Shown piece by piece: positions 11,240 to 21,634 of a stretch of DNA of 64,000 nt. Within the stretch, counting starts at the first letter, position 1; every line of letters begins with the position of its first letter. The notes under the pieces were generated by a model that did not search any database, had not been told where the DNA came from, and worked only from the letters and a program-made list of their open reading frames with translations. The DNA lies in NCBI GenBank assembly GCA_948567375.1, contig OX419760.1, forward strand, positions 21,638,001 through 21,702,000, written 5' to 3'. The DNA comes from Lunularia cruciata (Eukaryota > Streptophyta > Marchantiopsida > Lunulariales > Lunulariaceae). Position numbers and translations under genes: made by a program.

Positions 11240-12856
11240 GTTTGGTACTTGATATAGCTTGCAAATTGGAGGAGTGCACCTAGCAATTGCATGCATCAAT
11301 TGCCAAGCACATCTTGGAGTTTGTCATCGAAATGTGTGACATTGAGCACACCTGCTTGGGGACTTAGGAACTTGGCAACAAACACACCACGTCATGATAT
11401 GTGCTACCAAAGTGAAAAAGCATCTATCTAAATTACCAAATTAACATGCAATGAAAGTCAAAGCATATATCCGTAGAAGCATTGGAGTGACTTTGTAATA
11501 TCTGAAAGCATTGCACAAAAAGGAGAAAGCTACCACTCAATTGCTCTATGGAGAGGACTATGCTTAACTTCTTCAATATTGCAAAAGAATTGAAAAATGC
11601 AAATCTTAGGAATATTGTTGATGTGGAAAGTAAAAATGGCCAGTTCCATAAACTATTTTGGACGTTTACTAGTTTGGCTAGTTTGGCTAGTTTAGCTAGT
11701 TTAGCTAGTTTATCTGGTTTCCAACACTACTACCTCCTCATTGACTTTGATAGAATGTACCTTAAAGGTAGATATCTTGGGATTTTTGTAGCAACTAATG
11801 GCAATGGTGCACAAGGGCAACTATTTTAAATTGCATTTGGCATTGTCAATGTAGAAAATGATGTGAACTGAGCTTGGTTTCTTGAAAGCTGAAATCCACT
11901 TTATCATTGTATGTTGAGGTAGGATAGCGGTACATTTCATCACAAATCAATAAAAGGGTCTCATTGATGGTGTTGCCATTGCATTCTTGATGCAAAAAAT
12001 GCACATTGTATGTGCTATCGTGCAAAGAAGTTTTGTTAAGCCTTCCAAAATGTGGCTTGTGAAATTTGTGTGGGAGGCAACACATGCAATTATAAAGCAT
12101 GAGTTTAATTAGTGAAGCCATAAAATGCATTGCAGATATTTCAATAGAAGCCATGTAATGGGTACAAGATAGTCAACCTTAATGTTGGGCAATTGTATTT
12201 TTTAAAGGTAAAAGATTTGGGCAGTTGACATTGAATATTGTTGAATCATTGTATGCTTGGTTGCTTGATGCTAGGGGTAAGCATGTCCTAGTCATATTGG
12301 AAGCAATCCGCAACTAGTTGATGCAATTGCATCATGACCACAAAATTGCAGCAAATGCTCTTGTTGTGCCTCTTGTGCCATGAGCAACATAGGCTATATA
12401 ATTGTTGCAAACATTCTCCAAACAATCTAGGGTTCTATTGCGCTTCCAGCTCTATTTATAAGTACTTAGGAGAATGTTTATCAAAGGCTATCAAGCCTTA
12501 GAGCATGGAATTCTCATGCAAGCATTGGCAAGAAATGTGCATTCCCTATGACCATACATTTTCTATCATTTTATATTGTTAGGAGACCATTGATGCATAC
12601 GTTGCACCCTTTTACACTTCTGAATCCTACCAAGCAATATATGATGCTCCTATTAATCTTGTTCCACATACAAAGGAACAGGATATGGAGAATGGCAACT
12701 ATGATGATAATGATGAAAGCGTGAAACCACTTGCTATGGATCACTTGGCTAGACAACCCATACAATGCACCATTTGTGCAAAAGACATTGGTAGAGAAAA
12801 TTGTGCTATTCAATGCAGTCAATGCAATGGTTTTGGCCACAATATGCTTACATGAA
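11240..12856 (+). pseudogene. Decayed MULE transposase
   Basis: Pieces of a Mutator-type transposase appear in order on the plus strand, in shifting frames with stops. At about 11530 is TTQLLYGEDYAQL, like the region before the catalytic core. At 11640-11830 are QFHKLFWTF, LLIDFDRMYLKGRYLG (the slot of the usual DGTHLKGKY block with its first catalytic Asp) and VATNGNGAQGQ. At 11830-11880 are IAFGIVNVENDVN and, after a stop, AWFLES, as in the family's AF-I-V-x-E-N-D-x-SW-WF block. At 12565-12856 are PFYTSESYQAIY and a terminal knuckle CSQCNGFGHNMLT whose last Cys is a stop. The protein is non-functional: frameshifts, stops, and a much-shortened stretch between the DDE core and the knuckle. 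Confidence 0.8.
11671..11715 (+). repeat. 9-bp minisatellite inside the transposase frame
   Basis: Five copies of a 9-bp unit (AGTTTGGCT / AGTTTAGCT / AGTTTATCT) read in frame as Ser-Leu-Ala repeats between the LFWTF and LLIDFD blocks of the MULE transposase remnant. The length is a multiple of three, so it does not itself break the frame. Confidence 0.9.
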
Positions 12857-12909
12857 AAAACCCTATATAAAGACATTGGGCATAAATTATATTATTGAAA
12901 ATAACCAAG

Positions 12910-13014
12910 GCTATCTTTTATATTTTGGGGTAATTGAGGGGTATTTTTATATTTTGAAAAGCCAAGAGGTATATTTGATATTTTAGAAAAATTGAGGAGT
13001 AATTATGATATTTC
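12910..13014 (-). repeat. MULE right terminal inverted repeat
   Basis: Inverted partner of 10840-10942 (outer end TATGATATTTC). See the MULE entry for the shared blocks. Confidence 0.85.
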
Positions 13015-13504
13015 TCCATAAATAGATCTATATAGACATATAAATTTTATAACATGGATTTTTTAGAATTTTTTATTATTATATTAACCATTCATTACAT
13101 AAAAGACTAGGATCTGATAAAAACAAGTATAGTTAATAGAAGAGAAAAGATTTATCAAAAATTAGATGGAATAAACACCAAATTGGAAATAAATTCTAAG
13201 ATCCTATCATATATATATACACAAGGTGTATGGAAGCTTACTTCTTAGTGAGTTAGTCATTAATTTTCTAACCAAGCTACTATGTACTTAAGAAGGTTCC
13301 TTGATACTTTACACTATAGCTAGGTTTTTATACCTTTTGAATACTTCTTTATGAGATTTCTTACATACTTTCAAAATGTCTTATGAAAGGTTTTCTCATT
13401 TTAAATATTGAGATTACTAGATTATTTTAGTAATCTTGGTGTTTTTGTACTAAGACACATTCTCCTTTTACTAGTCAACTATATCCTTATAATGTATTAC
13501 AATT

Positions 13505-13790
13505 TCAAGTTACTAGATAACATCTTAATCATTGTAAAAAGGATCTCATTCAACATCATAAAGTGCATAATCTTACCAAAGAACCTTGTATTTTACACAT
13601 TAATGATAGAAATAATTAACTTTATTCTTAATAAGAATGTAATCAATTTCATACTCCTCAAGATCTTTTATGTTGATTGTAGATTCCACTCAAATGATCT
13701 AAAAATTCATCAATTTGAGGTAGTAATGATTATTTTTTATAGTTTTTTATTCAAAGATGCTATGTTAGATAAATCCTTCTCCATAAGCTT
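13505..13790 (-). pseudogene. Chromovirus remnant: RT fragment joined to a chromodomain
   Basis: Read on the minus strand, 13790-13690 gives KTIKNNHY and then, one frame away, LLPQIDEFLDHLSGI, the Ty3/gypsy reverse-transcriptase block before the catalytic region. From 13680 down to 13505 comes LEEYEIDYILIKNKV, VKYKVLW, DYALYDVE and DPFYN, which matches a chromodomain and parallels the better-preserved one at 19264-19440 (EEYEVDRIL, EYKVLWKGYPLHDVTWE). The rest of RT, RNase H and integrase, normally about 2 kb, is missing between them. Several stops are present. It is the scar of an internal deletion in a chromodomain-carrying Ty3/gypsy element. Confidence 0.7.
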
Positions 13791-13799
13791 ATCAATGTC

Positions 13800-16700
13800 T
13801 TCTAAAGCTTTCTGTTTGGAGATAATTACTAAATAGGTTTACTAATACCTATATAAGTAGTTATCAAACATATTCTAAATGACATTCTTTGACTAGAAGA
13901 TAAACCATGGTCAATCATAGAGAAACATTTGCAAACTATTTAGAATCTCACTCACTACCTTTGAAGTTGATATCTCTAGCTTTGCTAGCTCAATTCCTAT
14001 TAATGGTTTGATCCAAACCACAAACATTCTTCTACCTTCTTTCATTAGCTTGCTCATTTTTTATATTGTACTTTTCTTCTCCATACTGACCAAGTTTAAC
14101 TTGGTCAATTAAGGAAGATGATTTGGAAATGAACAGTTTCAATTTGAAAATGCAACATGGGTGGAAAAAGTCATGTTGCCAAGCAAGAATAAAAATAAGT
14201 TTGAGAATAGAGAAAAGCAGACTTAGGGAGTAAATTTACAAACTTGAATATCCAAACTTTGAGCAAAGGTAAGGAGAAACATGAAGAGATCCAAACTCAT
14301 ATGCTCCCAACATGAAGTGGAGATTTGCAATCGTGTAGATGATCTATAAGTTTTATATTTAAAGCATGTTACTTTAGAAACTTCCACATGAACAAACAAG
14401 TATGTAAATATCTCAAAAAAAATTTGGTAACTACAAAGAGCATCAAAGAAGATGAATAGTCTTATCTATTCTGAGATTCTTGAGATAGAGAAATCAAGTG
14501 TTTCTTGCAATTAAGCCAAATAAAGAGTAGTATCATATAGAATATATTTTTAATTTTTCTTGTGAAAAAGACATTCTTGATGAAGACAAGGTATACTCAT
14601 AATCCTTAACTATAATACAAGTTGGAACTAGTTAGAAGAAGTAATCTACTTATAATTTATTTGGTTCTTATGATTTTTATTCCTCTTTTTTTTGTACCCA
14701 ATTGCTGTTGGATACACTTTTGGAAACTATGAGTTACTTGTGATTTAGCTAACAAGAAAGTACATATGAAAATTGAAGAATTAACCATGTTTTTATTCCA
14801 ACTTCATGTCATACAATATGAGTTATTCCTCACACCCATGACTCTTTATGTGCTCCAAGTATGTTGTTTGCAATGGCTTGTGGTTTGTATGTATGATCAT
14901 AGGTCAATCCAACAAATAACACCACAAAATCTTATATAATAGTCTATGTTCATAATCACAAGCAAAATAGTTTCTTTCTATAGACTTAATCTCCTTAAAG
15001 CAAGTGCAATTAGGTGTAGACCATCTACAAACATCTAATGTAAGTGATGCTCCAATAGAAAAGATAGAAACATAAAAGTCAACTACATAAGATAACTTAA
15101 GATCATATTTTTATAGGATTGGATGAGTTCACCCTAAGTTTTTAGTTTTCAAAGGAGAAAATTTCTCCATACTTCTCTAGTAGAAATTTTTTCATCTTTT
15201 CCAATGATATTCATACATGAACTACATAAAGTATTTTACAAAGTATGCATAGTAATAAATGAACTATCAACAAAAGGTCATTAATTTATCAAAGCCTCCA
15301 ATATTGATACCATCAATTAGAGTTGGTCAATCTGTGGTAACTTTGATCTTCTCTTCTTTTATCTTGATGTCATCAAAAAAAGCTTATGATCTCTAGAAGG
15401 TAATCTCTTTAAAAAATTCAATTTTTGATTTTGTATAAAGGAAATTCCACTTGTGTAAGCATTGCAACTTATGCTCTCCTTTTATGGTATACTAGATGAG
15501 AATACAATCTTAAAAAATCATAATATATTTATCACACAATCCATCAAGTGTCCCATACATGTTATTCATCGACACCATAAGTACATTAATGAGTCTGAAT
15601 GAAAGAATCATCTATTTTTAGATATCAATTATATCAATGAATTACAAGATATAAAAGTTTGGGTTGTTTTAAACAAATTTAACTTGGTAAGCACTTCAAA
15701 TATCATAAGATTTTGCCTTAAGAAGAGAAAATGCTAAAATCCAAAGGTATAAAGACAAAGGTAAGTGATACAATTGAAGTCCAAAGGAAAAAACCCAAAG
15801 GGACAAAAACTCAAAAGGATATGTCATACAATTGTCTTCAGAAAGATCCAGAAAAACAAGTTATTGATATAAGTACTTTCACATGTGTAAATGCATCAAA
15901 AAGACATGAAGACTCAAGCATACAAAGGGGAAAATATTGCCACTAGAGAAACATACAGTTCTTGAAGATGGCTAGTAAATAAAGGTGAATTTTCCTCCCT
16001 TGAAGAAAGTGCAAGAAGCATGCTTGAGGAAAGATGGCCAAATGATATGTGTGAAGTGTTGAGGCAAACATATAACTAAGAAAGAAAATCCAACAAGAGT
16101 ACATTTACAAATGTGTCAAGCAACTACCATGAAACTGGATATAAAGAGCATCGGGGAACTCAAGAAAGATCATAGAGCAGAAAAGAAAAAGGCAAGGGAG
16201 TGGTTTCATTAGTCAACATATCACTATGATGATCAATCAAGAGGTAGATGGTAGACCACCACACCCAACACCATTAAAGTTGAAGTCACCTAAGTGGGAG
16301 CCTCAATAGTTATACACTTGGAGGGAATTCTTGGAGAAGACAAAATTGACATTCCTATTATGGAATAAGACCTAAAATTTTCATAAAATAGAAGAAGGCT
16401 AGGTTGAGTGCATACTAATGCATAGATACCTTGCAAGGAAACCCCAAACTATGGACTTACCAAGACTGGTGGGACGTTTTAGGGGAAGTTATGGGAGTGG
16501 ATGTGGTATTAGAATGGATTCCTCATTTATCAATGTAAGGGAAATTGCTTGTATTGTAGATCACCTATTCATAGTCAAAAGGGATGAGAAGAATGGGTAT
16601 AATACTAGTTATCATAAGAATCTAGCGTGAAAGGACATAGTGTAGTCCATACTTATGCTCCTCAAGCCCCATAGAACCACATTTGTCAATCAAGTATTGT

Positions 16701-17200
16701 TCCTTCAACAAGTATTTACAAGATGGCATGAGGATTGGGCATGCATATTCTACCATCATGTAATGGGGATGCATAAGCTTTCAATAATACAAGATCCCAC
16801 TATCAAATATCCTTGGTAATTCATTTTTACATCAAGAAAGGATTTTAGACATAGATGAGCAACTTGTGTTTCAAAGCATGAACTTAGTCTAAACACCTTT
16901 TTGAATCAACCAACTAGAGTGGAAGCATTGAAGAAGGTAGAACATGAAGACGCTAAGTACATGAGTTAGGAATGGGAAATATTATCCACCATAGGTAATG
17001 CTAAGCAAAGAGTGGCAAGTCAAGGTGAGTGAAAGAGTAGTTTTGGAAAGAGGAATGTTGATGAATATTGAAGGCAATAGCTTCTTTCCTTAAGAAGATG
17101 GCTAATAAATCCGTAATACTCTTAACCTTTGGAAGTAGTCAATGAATTGGACTCAAGTGAAAGAAGAATGTAGAGAGCTATCATCTAAAGAAGCAACTTA
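13800..17200. other. AT-rich decayed sequence, probably retroelement debris
   Basis: No gene is supported. On the minus strand the upstream part of the element at 13.5-13.8 kb should lie here, and on the plus strand the 5' part of the chromovirus starting at 17.2 kb, but I cannot follow either with confidence. At about 16035-16110 a plus-strand frame reads ICVKC, a stop, GKHI and later QMCQ, which could be a ruined gag zinc knuckle. This is weak. Confidence 0.3.
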
Positions 17201-17259
17201 GGGCAAGATGAAGAGCAAAAAAATTCAGAAGTTGGAATCCAACTATCCTCACCAAGAAC

Positions 17260-19455
17260 AGCCTTTTGGCAAAAAGAGGTTACCTTCTTGGGTCATAAGA
17301 TCTCATCAGAGGGATCAAGATGGAAGAATAGAAAATCAAGGCCATTACCGGTTGGCCTACTCCAAAGGATGCTATAGAAGTATGAGCATTCAATGGATTG
17401 GCCAGTTTTTACCAACGGTTCATCCACTATTATGCTCATGTGGCTGCACCATTGATTGACCTCTTAGGAAAGAACTAAAGCTTCCAATGGACCACAAAGC
17501 ATAAAGAAGCATTCCAGAAGTTAAAGCATATGGCGTCTTCAAGACCCATTCTTAAACCATATGATCCTCAACTACCTTGTATGGTTGATTTTGATGCTTC
17601 TAACTTTGCAATTGGAGCTGTGTTGTAACAAGAATTCCCAGATGGACTACATCCCATTGCCTTTGTGTCTTGCCAACTAAATACAGCTGAAAGAAATTAC
17701 TCCGCTTGAGATCAAGAACAACTTGCAATGGTATATGCCACCAAGGTATGGAGACATTATCTCTTGGGGAAACAAGTGATCATGCGAATTGATTACAAGC
17801 CATTGTTGCAGACCTTACACTTGGAACATATGAAGGGTAGACATCATTGATGGGAATAGCAGTTCCAATTGTTTGACATCAAACTTGAGTACAAACCATA
17901 TCAATTCCATGTTATCCCTAACGCTCTATCACAACGACCTGATTTGAAGTTTCTTCCTCTCATCACGGTGGCAATTACAATGGTGTCAATTGACCCTAAG
18001 GTCCATAACAAGTTTTGGTTAGCTCTACAACAAGATCACTTCTTCCAAATGGTACATGGTTGTTTGACAACATGCAATAAGGAGTACAACACCTTCTCCT
18101 TCAAGGAAGGCCTTCTATTCCATGCGAACCGGATCTATGTTCCAGCCAAAGGTGATCTCTGACTTCTATGCCTTCAAGAAGTCTATGATCTACCAATAGC
18201 TGGTCATATGGGGGTGGACAAGACCTTGAGTACCCTCCAACGCCAATGGTAGTGGCCTAACATGACACGAGATGTTTGGGAGTTTGTTCAATCATGTGAG
18301 AGTTGTCAACACAACAAGGCAAATAACCAAAAGCCAAGTGGACTCCTTCAACCACTTCCCATTCCAACTACTCATTGTAAACATGTGAGCTTAGATCTCA
18401 TCACCTCCTTGCTCAAGATACAACAAGGTCACACTACAATTGTGGTGTTTATGGATAAGCTTAGTAAGCAAATCCATTTAGCACTAACGGTTGATACTGT
18501 GGATGCTCCAACCTTGGCGCAACTCTACTTTGATAATGTATTCAAGCATCATGGGATACCATGTGTACTCATCTCTGACCGTGATCCTCACTTCACCTAA
18601 AAGTTTTGGCAAGCACTCTTCCAGATACTTGGCACCAAACTTACTTTGTCCATAGCCTATCATCCTCAAACTGATGGGAAAACTAAATGTGCAAATTGTA
18701 TCTTGGAAGATATGCTTCATGCCTTTGTCAGCATTTACCATACCAATTAGGATGAATATCTTACAGCTGCGGAGTTTGCATACAATAATTCTAAATAGAC
18801 AAGCACCGGATTCTCTCCTTTCTTTCTCAATTTTGGCCAAGATCTGCTTGTTCCAGATTATTTGCTTACTCCTCCCCCTTTTTAGGTCCCTCATAATTCA
18901 ACCTTCTTGACCACCATATCCAAATCCCTCCAACAAGCCAAATCTCACCTCCTTGTTGCTCAGAATTGTCAAAAACATTATGCGGACCACCATCATCGTG
19001 ATCTCACCTTTGAAGTTGATGATAAAGTTATGCTATCCTCTAGTAATCTACCCCTCCCACTTGATACCCGAGTTTGTAAACTTGCCTTTAATTGGATAGG
19101 ACCTTTTGATATCACGCAAATTGTCTCCCTTGCTGCTTATCTACTTGCCTTGCCTTGTCATATGCACAATCATCATGTCTTTCATGTTTCCAAGTTGAAA
19201 CCTTTTGTTCCTAACCTCTCTTCTTTTTCCTCTTGAGTCCAACCTCCTCCTCCTCCTATCCCTATCAATGATCATGAGGAATATGAAGTTGATCGTATCC
19301 TTGCGTGTCACCACATCCAACAAAGACGCCAATAGCATACGGAGTACAAGGTCCTTTGGAAAGGGTATCCCCTTCATGATGTCACATGGGAATCTCTTTC
19401 TCACCTCCAAAATGCACCAACCGCCATCCAGGAGTTTGAAGCTTCAATGGCAATG
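17260..19455 (+). pseudogene. Chromovirus pol remnant: RT end, RNase H, integrase, chromodomain
   Basis: Visible blocks in order: GHKISSEGIKMEE and ASFYQRFIHYYAHVAAPLI (17290-17460, RT thumb/connection); FDASNFAIGAVL and HPIAFVSCQLNTAERNYSA (17590-17705, RNase H); VYDLPIAGHMGVDKTLSTLQ and SCESCQHNK (18180-18320, integrase zinc-binding and early core); VVFMDKLSKQIHL and ISDRDPHFT (18440-18598, the two catalytic Asp regions); AYHPQTDGKTK (18655) with its downstream partner region; EFAYNNS (18770); HVFHVSKLKPF (19180); and a chromodomain with EEYEVDRIL and EYKVLWKGYPLHDVTWE (19264-19400). At least ten in-frame stops plus frameshifts break it. Many stops sit where Gln, Arg or Trp is expected, as if by C-to-T change. 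Confidence 0.85.
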
Positions 19456-19576
19456 AGTACGTCACCAACTAGCGGTGGGAGAATATGTAACAATATGGAG
19501 TTTAGCAACATAGTTAGTAAGACTAACGAAGTAGAGAATAAGCCAAATTAGCCTAGAATATTCTAAAAGCATATAG

Positions 19577-19763
19577 GAAGCTTCTTGGGAAGCTTCCCAA
19601 CTAGTTAACTTGCACTCCAAGCAGGTAGCTTCTAGAAGCTTCTAACTAGCTTAGCTTGCATGCCAAGTAGGCGGCTTCTAGAAGGAAGTTTCTTGAGAAA
19701 CTTCCTAGATAACTTGGTTTGCACTCTAAGAAAGTGGCTCGAGGAAGCTTCTTGAGAAGCTTC
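19577..19763 (+). promoter_or_regulatory. Heat-shock-element-like arrays in the LTR
   Basis: Plant heat-shock factors bind alternating GAA/TTC triplets spaced by 2 nt. The LTR has a perfect three-unit element, TTCtaGAAgcTTC (19630-19642). It also has TTCtaGAA (19676-19683), TTC-4nt-GAAacTTC (19690-19704), GAAgcTTC-4nt-GAAgcTTC (19578-19597) and GAAgcTTC-4nt-GAAgcTTC (19744-19763). The last lies about 20 bp upstream of the TATA box. Parts persist in the other LTR copies (for example 21815-21850). Heat response is an inference from sequence only. Confidence 0.55.
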
Positions 19764-19784
19764 TCAAGGGCTTTGTATGCTACC

Positions 19785-19792
19785 TATAAATA
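19785..19792 (+). promoter_or_regulatory. LTR TATA box
   Basis: TATAAATA, followed by a block (ACCAAAGCCAAAGCTCATGC) conserved in the inverted LTR copy near 21700-21750, where the box reads TATTTATA on the plus strand. This is the expected position of an LTR promoter. Confidence 0.6.
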
Positions 19793-20001
19793 CCAAAGCC
19801 AAAGCTCATGCTAGGCACTTGGAGTTTTCCCTCATTCAAGCATCCCAATGTGAGCTTCCATTCTCATATTTCTCTCCTTGGTCTTTTATAATATCTTTGT
19901 TGAGAACAATCAGAAATATCAATTCATTTGTGAGATCTTGTTCTCCATTACTCTCATTTTTGTTGCCGCTTTTAAGGCTTGATGTTGCATGTCTTCTTCA
20001 T

Positions 20002-20827
20002 CTAGAGTAGCAATGTGGCTTGATAGTTGATCGGGTTCGTAGGCACATGTGCCTCTCTAAGTACTTCAATTGCAGGTATAGGGTTTTGAGACGGCTCTTC
20101 TTCTTGCATTGCTTGATCATTCCTAAGGGTATGCACTTGACCTTGTAATGCCTCCATTGTCATCCTAATCTCTTGGAATTTGTTCAACATCCCCTGCATT
20201 CCTTGCACCAACTCCTGCAACTACGGGTCCATGGTTCTTGTAACACTCAATTGCTATTGTCTACTTTGATAGAGAGTTAATTTGATTACTTTGGAGGGCA
20301 CAAAAACTATCAAAACTACCATTGGGACCTCTGAAGCTATAACTTGTTGTTAATATTCCTCACCAAAATTCTCGACCATGAAATCTCTAAACGTCACTTT
20401 TGGTCTCACTACATAACAAATTTCTACTTGAGTGTTAAAAGGGAAAGGATTTGGGACATTCAAATCCATCACAAAAAAATGTAGATTGTCAAATCCCACT
20501 CTCTATTGTAAATCACTATAGGTAGAATCATTGGGTTTGGCAAATTCATCACTATATCCATGAACTTTGCTCCAATGTGAAAAACCAAATACACTCTCAC
20601 TTACTCATGCTGAATGTACATAATCTTGATGTGGAATGGATTCAAGAATGGAAAGCAAGGTGCTAGATATTGTCCTCCTGAGCCTCCATTCCATGCTCCC
20701 TCTAGCACTCCTAATCTATCAATTACACCAAGATGTCTCTCCTCAAAATTACTCAGTCTCAATAGCCCATGTTCTTCCAAGAGGGATGATCCGCTCTCTT
20801 GGATGACAACACGTGCTTTGATACCAT
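20002..20827 (-). pseudogene. 5' internal part of a family-2 LTR element: PBS and gag start
   Basis: On the minus strand, one base after LTR copy A, comes TGGTATCAAAGC (20815-20826), a good match to a primer-binding site for initiator Met-tRNA. It is followed by a region with GVIDRLGVLEGAWNGGSGGQ and then a frame beginning MQELVQGMQGMLNKFQEIRM (20220 down to 20002) with heptad-like Gln/Leu/Met spacing, typical of the start of gag. The element is cut off near 20000. This fixes the orientation of family-2 LTRs: they read TGTAATACCAAGAGC to GAGTATTACA. Confidence 0.65.
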
Positions 20828-21579
20828 TGTAATACTCTAAGGATATGAGATGAAACATACCATGGGAAACACATAATTTCACACTGAAACCTCCGATGTC
20901 CCACAAGAACACCTTCTCTTTATTATATAGACAAAGAGGATCTCCTCCAAGGAAGTTCCACCCTAGGATTAGGCACAGTGATAGGTGACATGTCAGCAAG
21001 CTCCACCCTTGGATTACTTACTTGGATGGGTGACATGTCGGTCTTGGTCCTATCTGGTTGGTCAAACAAGCTTTGACTTGATGGATTCTTTTAGGGAATC
21101 TTCCTATAGGAATCTCATAATCACGTAGGTGATATACCGTTGGAAAGCTCTCAACAAGACAAAGTAGGAGGGGAGTTAAAGGCCAGCCTTTCATTTGTTG
21201 GGAAGGTAGAACCTACATATTTTCAAGGCCTAATTCATCGGTTTAGGCCTCCAAAATTGCCTTCAAAGATTTCAGGTATATTTCAATTCCTACTCTATTA
21301 GTAAAAGTCCCCTTTTGATGATACCTCTTTTTGATCTAATCAGTCCATCATGTGAAACATCCTTCCAGATGTTACTTAACCAATTATCATCTTTAAATCA
21401 TATGTCTAGCTATTGATTCTAAGGTTTTCAAGTCTATTTTGGTTTTTTCCTTATTAGTAGAAGTATCTTTTTGGTGATACTTCTATCTGATCTATTTTGA
21501 CCATCATGTATATCATCATTCAAGATGTTACCAAACTGGATTTCACATCTAGATCATATGGCTAGCTCTTGGTATTACA
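20828..21579 (-). repeat. Family-2 LTR copy A (5' LTR, minus strand)
   Basis: Runs from TGTAATACTC (20828) to TTGGTATTACA (21579), giving terminal TG...CA with a short inverted TGTAATAC. It is about 752 bp against 596 bp for the solo copy at 28275. The extra length is a tandem repeat of the part nearest 21411-21579 (each unit carries TATTAGTAGAAGT or TATTAGTAAAAGT, GGTGATAC and TCATATG). A primer-binding site directly follows on the minus strand. Confidence 0.8.
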
Positions 21580-21634
21580 ATAGGTTAGATAGTTCAGATA
21601 GAGGTGTCACCAAAAGTGGACTTCTTCTAATAGG

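Larger units (their letters stand above)
10840..13014 (+). mobile_element. Mutator-like element (MULE) with about 105-bp terminal inverted repeats
   Basis: The left end (from 10840, GAAATATCATAACTCCTC) and right end (to 13014, GAGTAATTATGATATTTC) are inverted copies of each other over about 100 bp, sharing in order ATATCATAA, CTCAATT, AAAATATCAAATATA, TTTTCAAAAT, ATCAATTAC/CTCAATTAC and CCAAAATAT. Between them on the plus strand is a decayed MULE transposase. Length is about 2.2 kb. MULEs normally make 9-bp target duplications; the 9 bases beside each end here (ATTAAATAA and TCCATAAAT) do not match, so either the duplication has decayed or the ends are off by a few bases. Long inverted repeats plus a Mutator-type DDE/zinc-knuckle protein make the class assignment firm. 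Confidence 0.85.
17200..19890 (+). mobile_element. 3' half of a Ty3/gypsy chromovirus with 3' LTR
   Basis: On the plus strand are the end of reverse transcriptase, RNase H, integrase, chromodomain, a purine-rich tract (GGTGGGAGAATA) and an LTR starting TGTAACAATATGG. No matching 5' LTR or gag is visible upstream, so the 5' half is lost or too decayed. The chromodomain places it among chromoviruses. A related 5' half in opposite orientation lies at 23.0-26.4 kb. Confidence 0.85.
19486..19890 (+). repeat. 3' LTR of the chromovirus (family 1)
   Basis: Starts TGTAACAATATGG straight after a purine-rich tract. The end, about 19890 (GTCTTTTATA), is set by alignment with the inverted copy ending at 21635 (the complement of CTCTTACA) and with the copy at 25994. 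It contains a TATA box at 19785 and arrays of GAA/TTC palindromes upstream. Related copies: 21635-22570 (minus, interrupted) and 25994-26411 (minus). Confidence 0.8.

Noticed and set aside
11846-12154. 102-codon minus-strand frame
   Set aside because: Antisense shadow of the MULE transposase remnant.
13408-13836. 142-codon plus-strand hydrophobic frame
   Set aside because: It is the antisense shadow of the RT-chromodomain remnant read on the minus strand.
18484-18894. 136-codon minus-strand frame
   Set aside because: Antisense to the integrase region of the plus-strand chromovirus remnant.
20614-20832. Plus-strand frame over the family-2 internal region
   Set aside because: The primer-binding site and gag-like frame show that the minus strand is the coding one.
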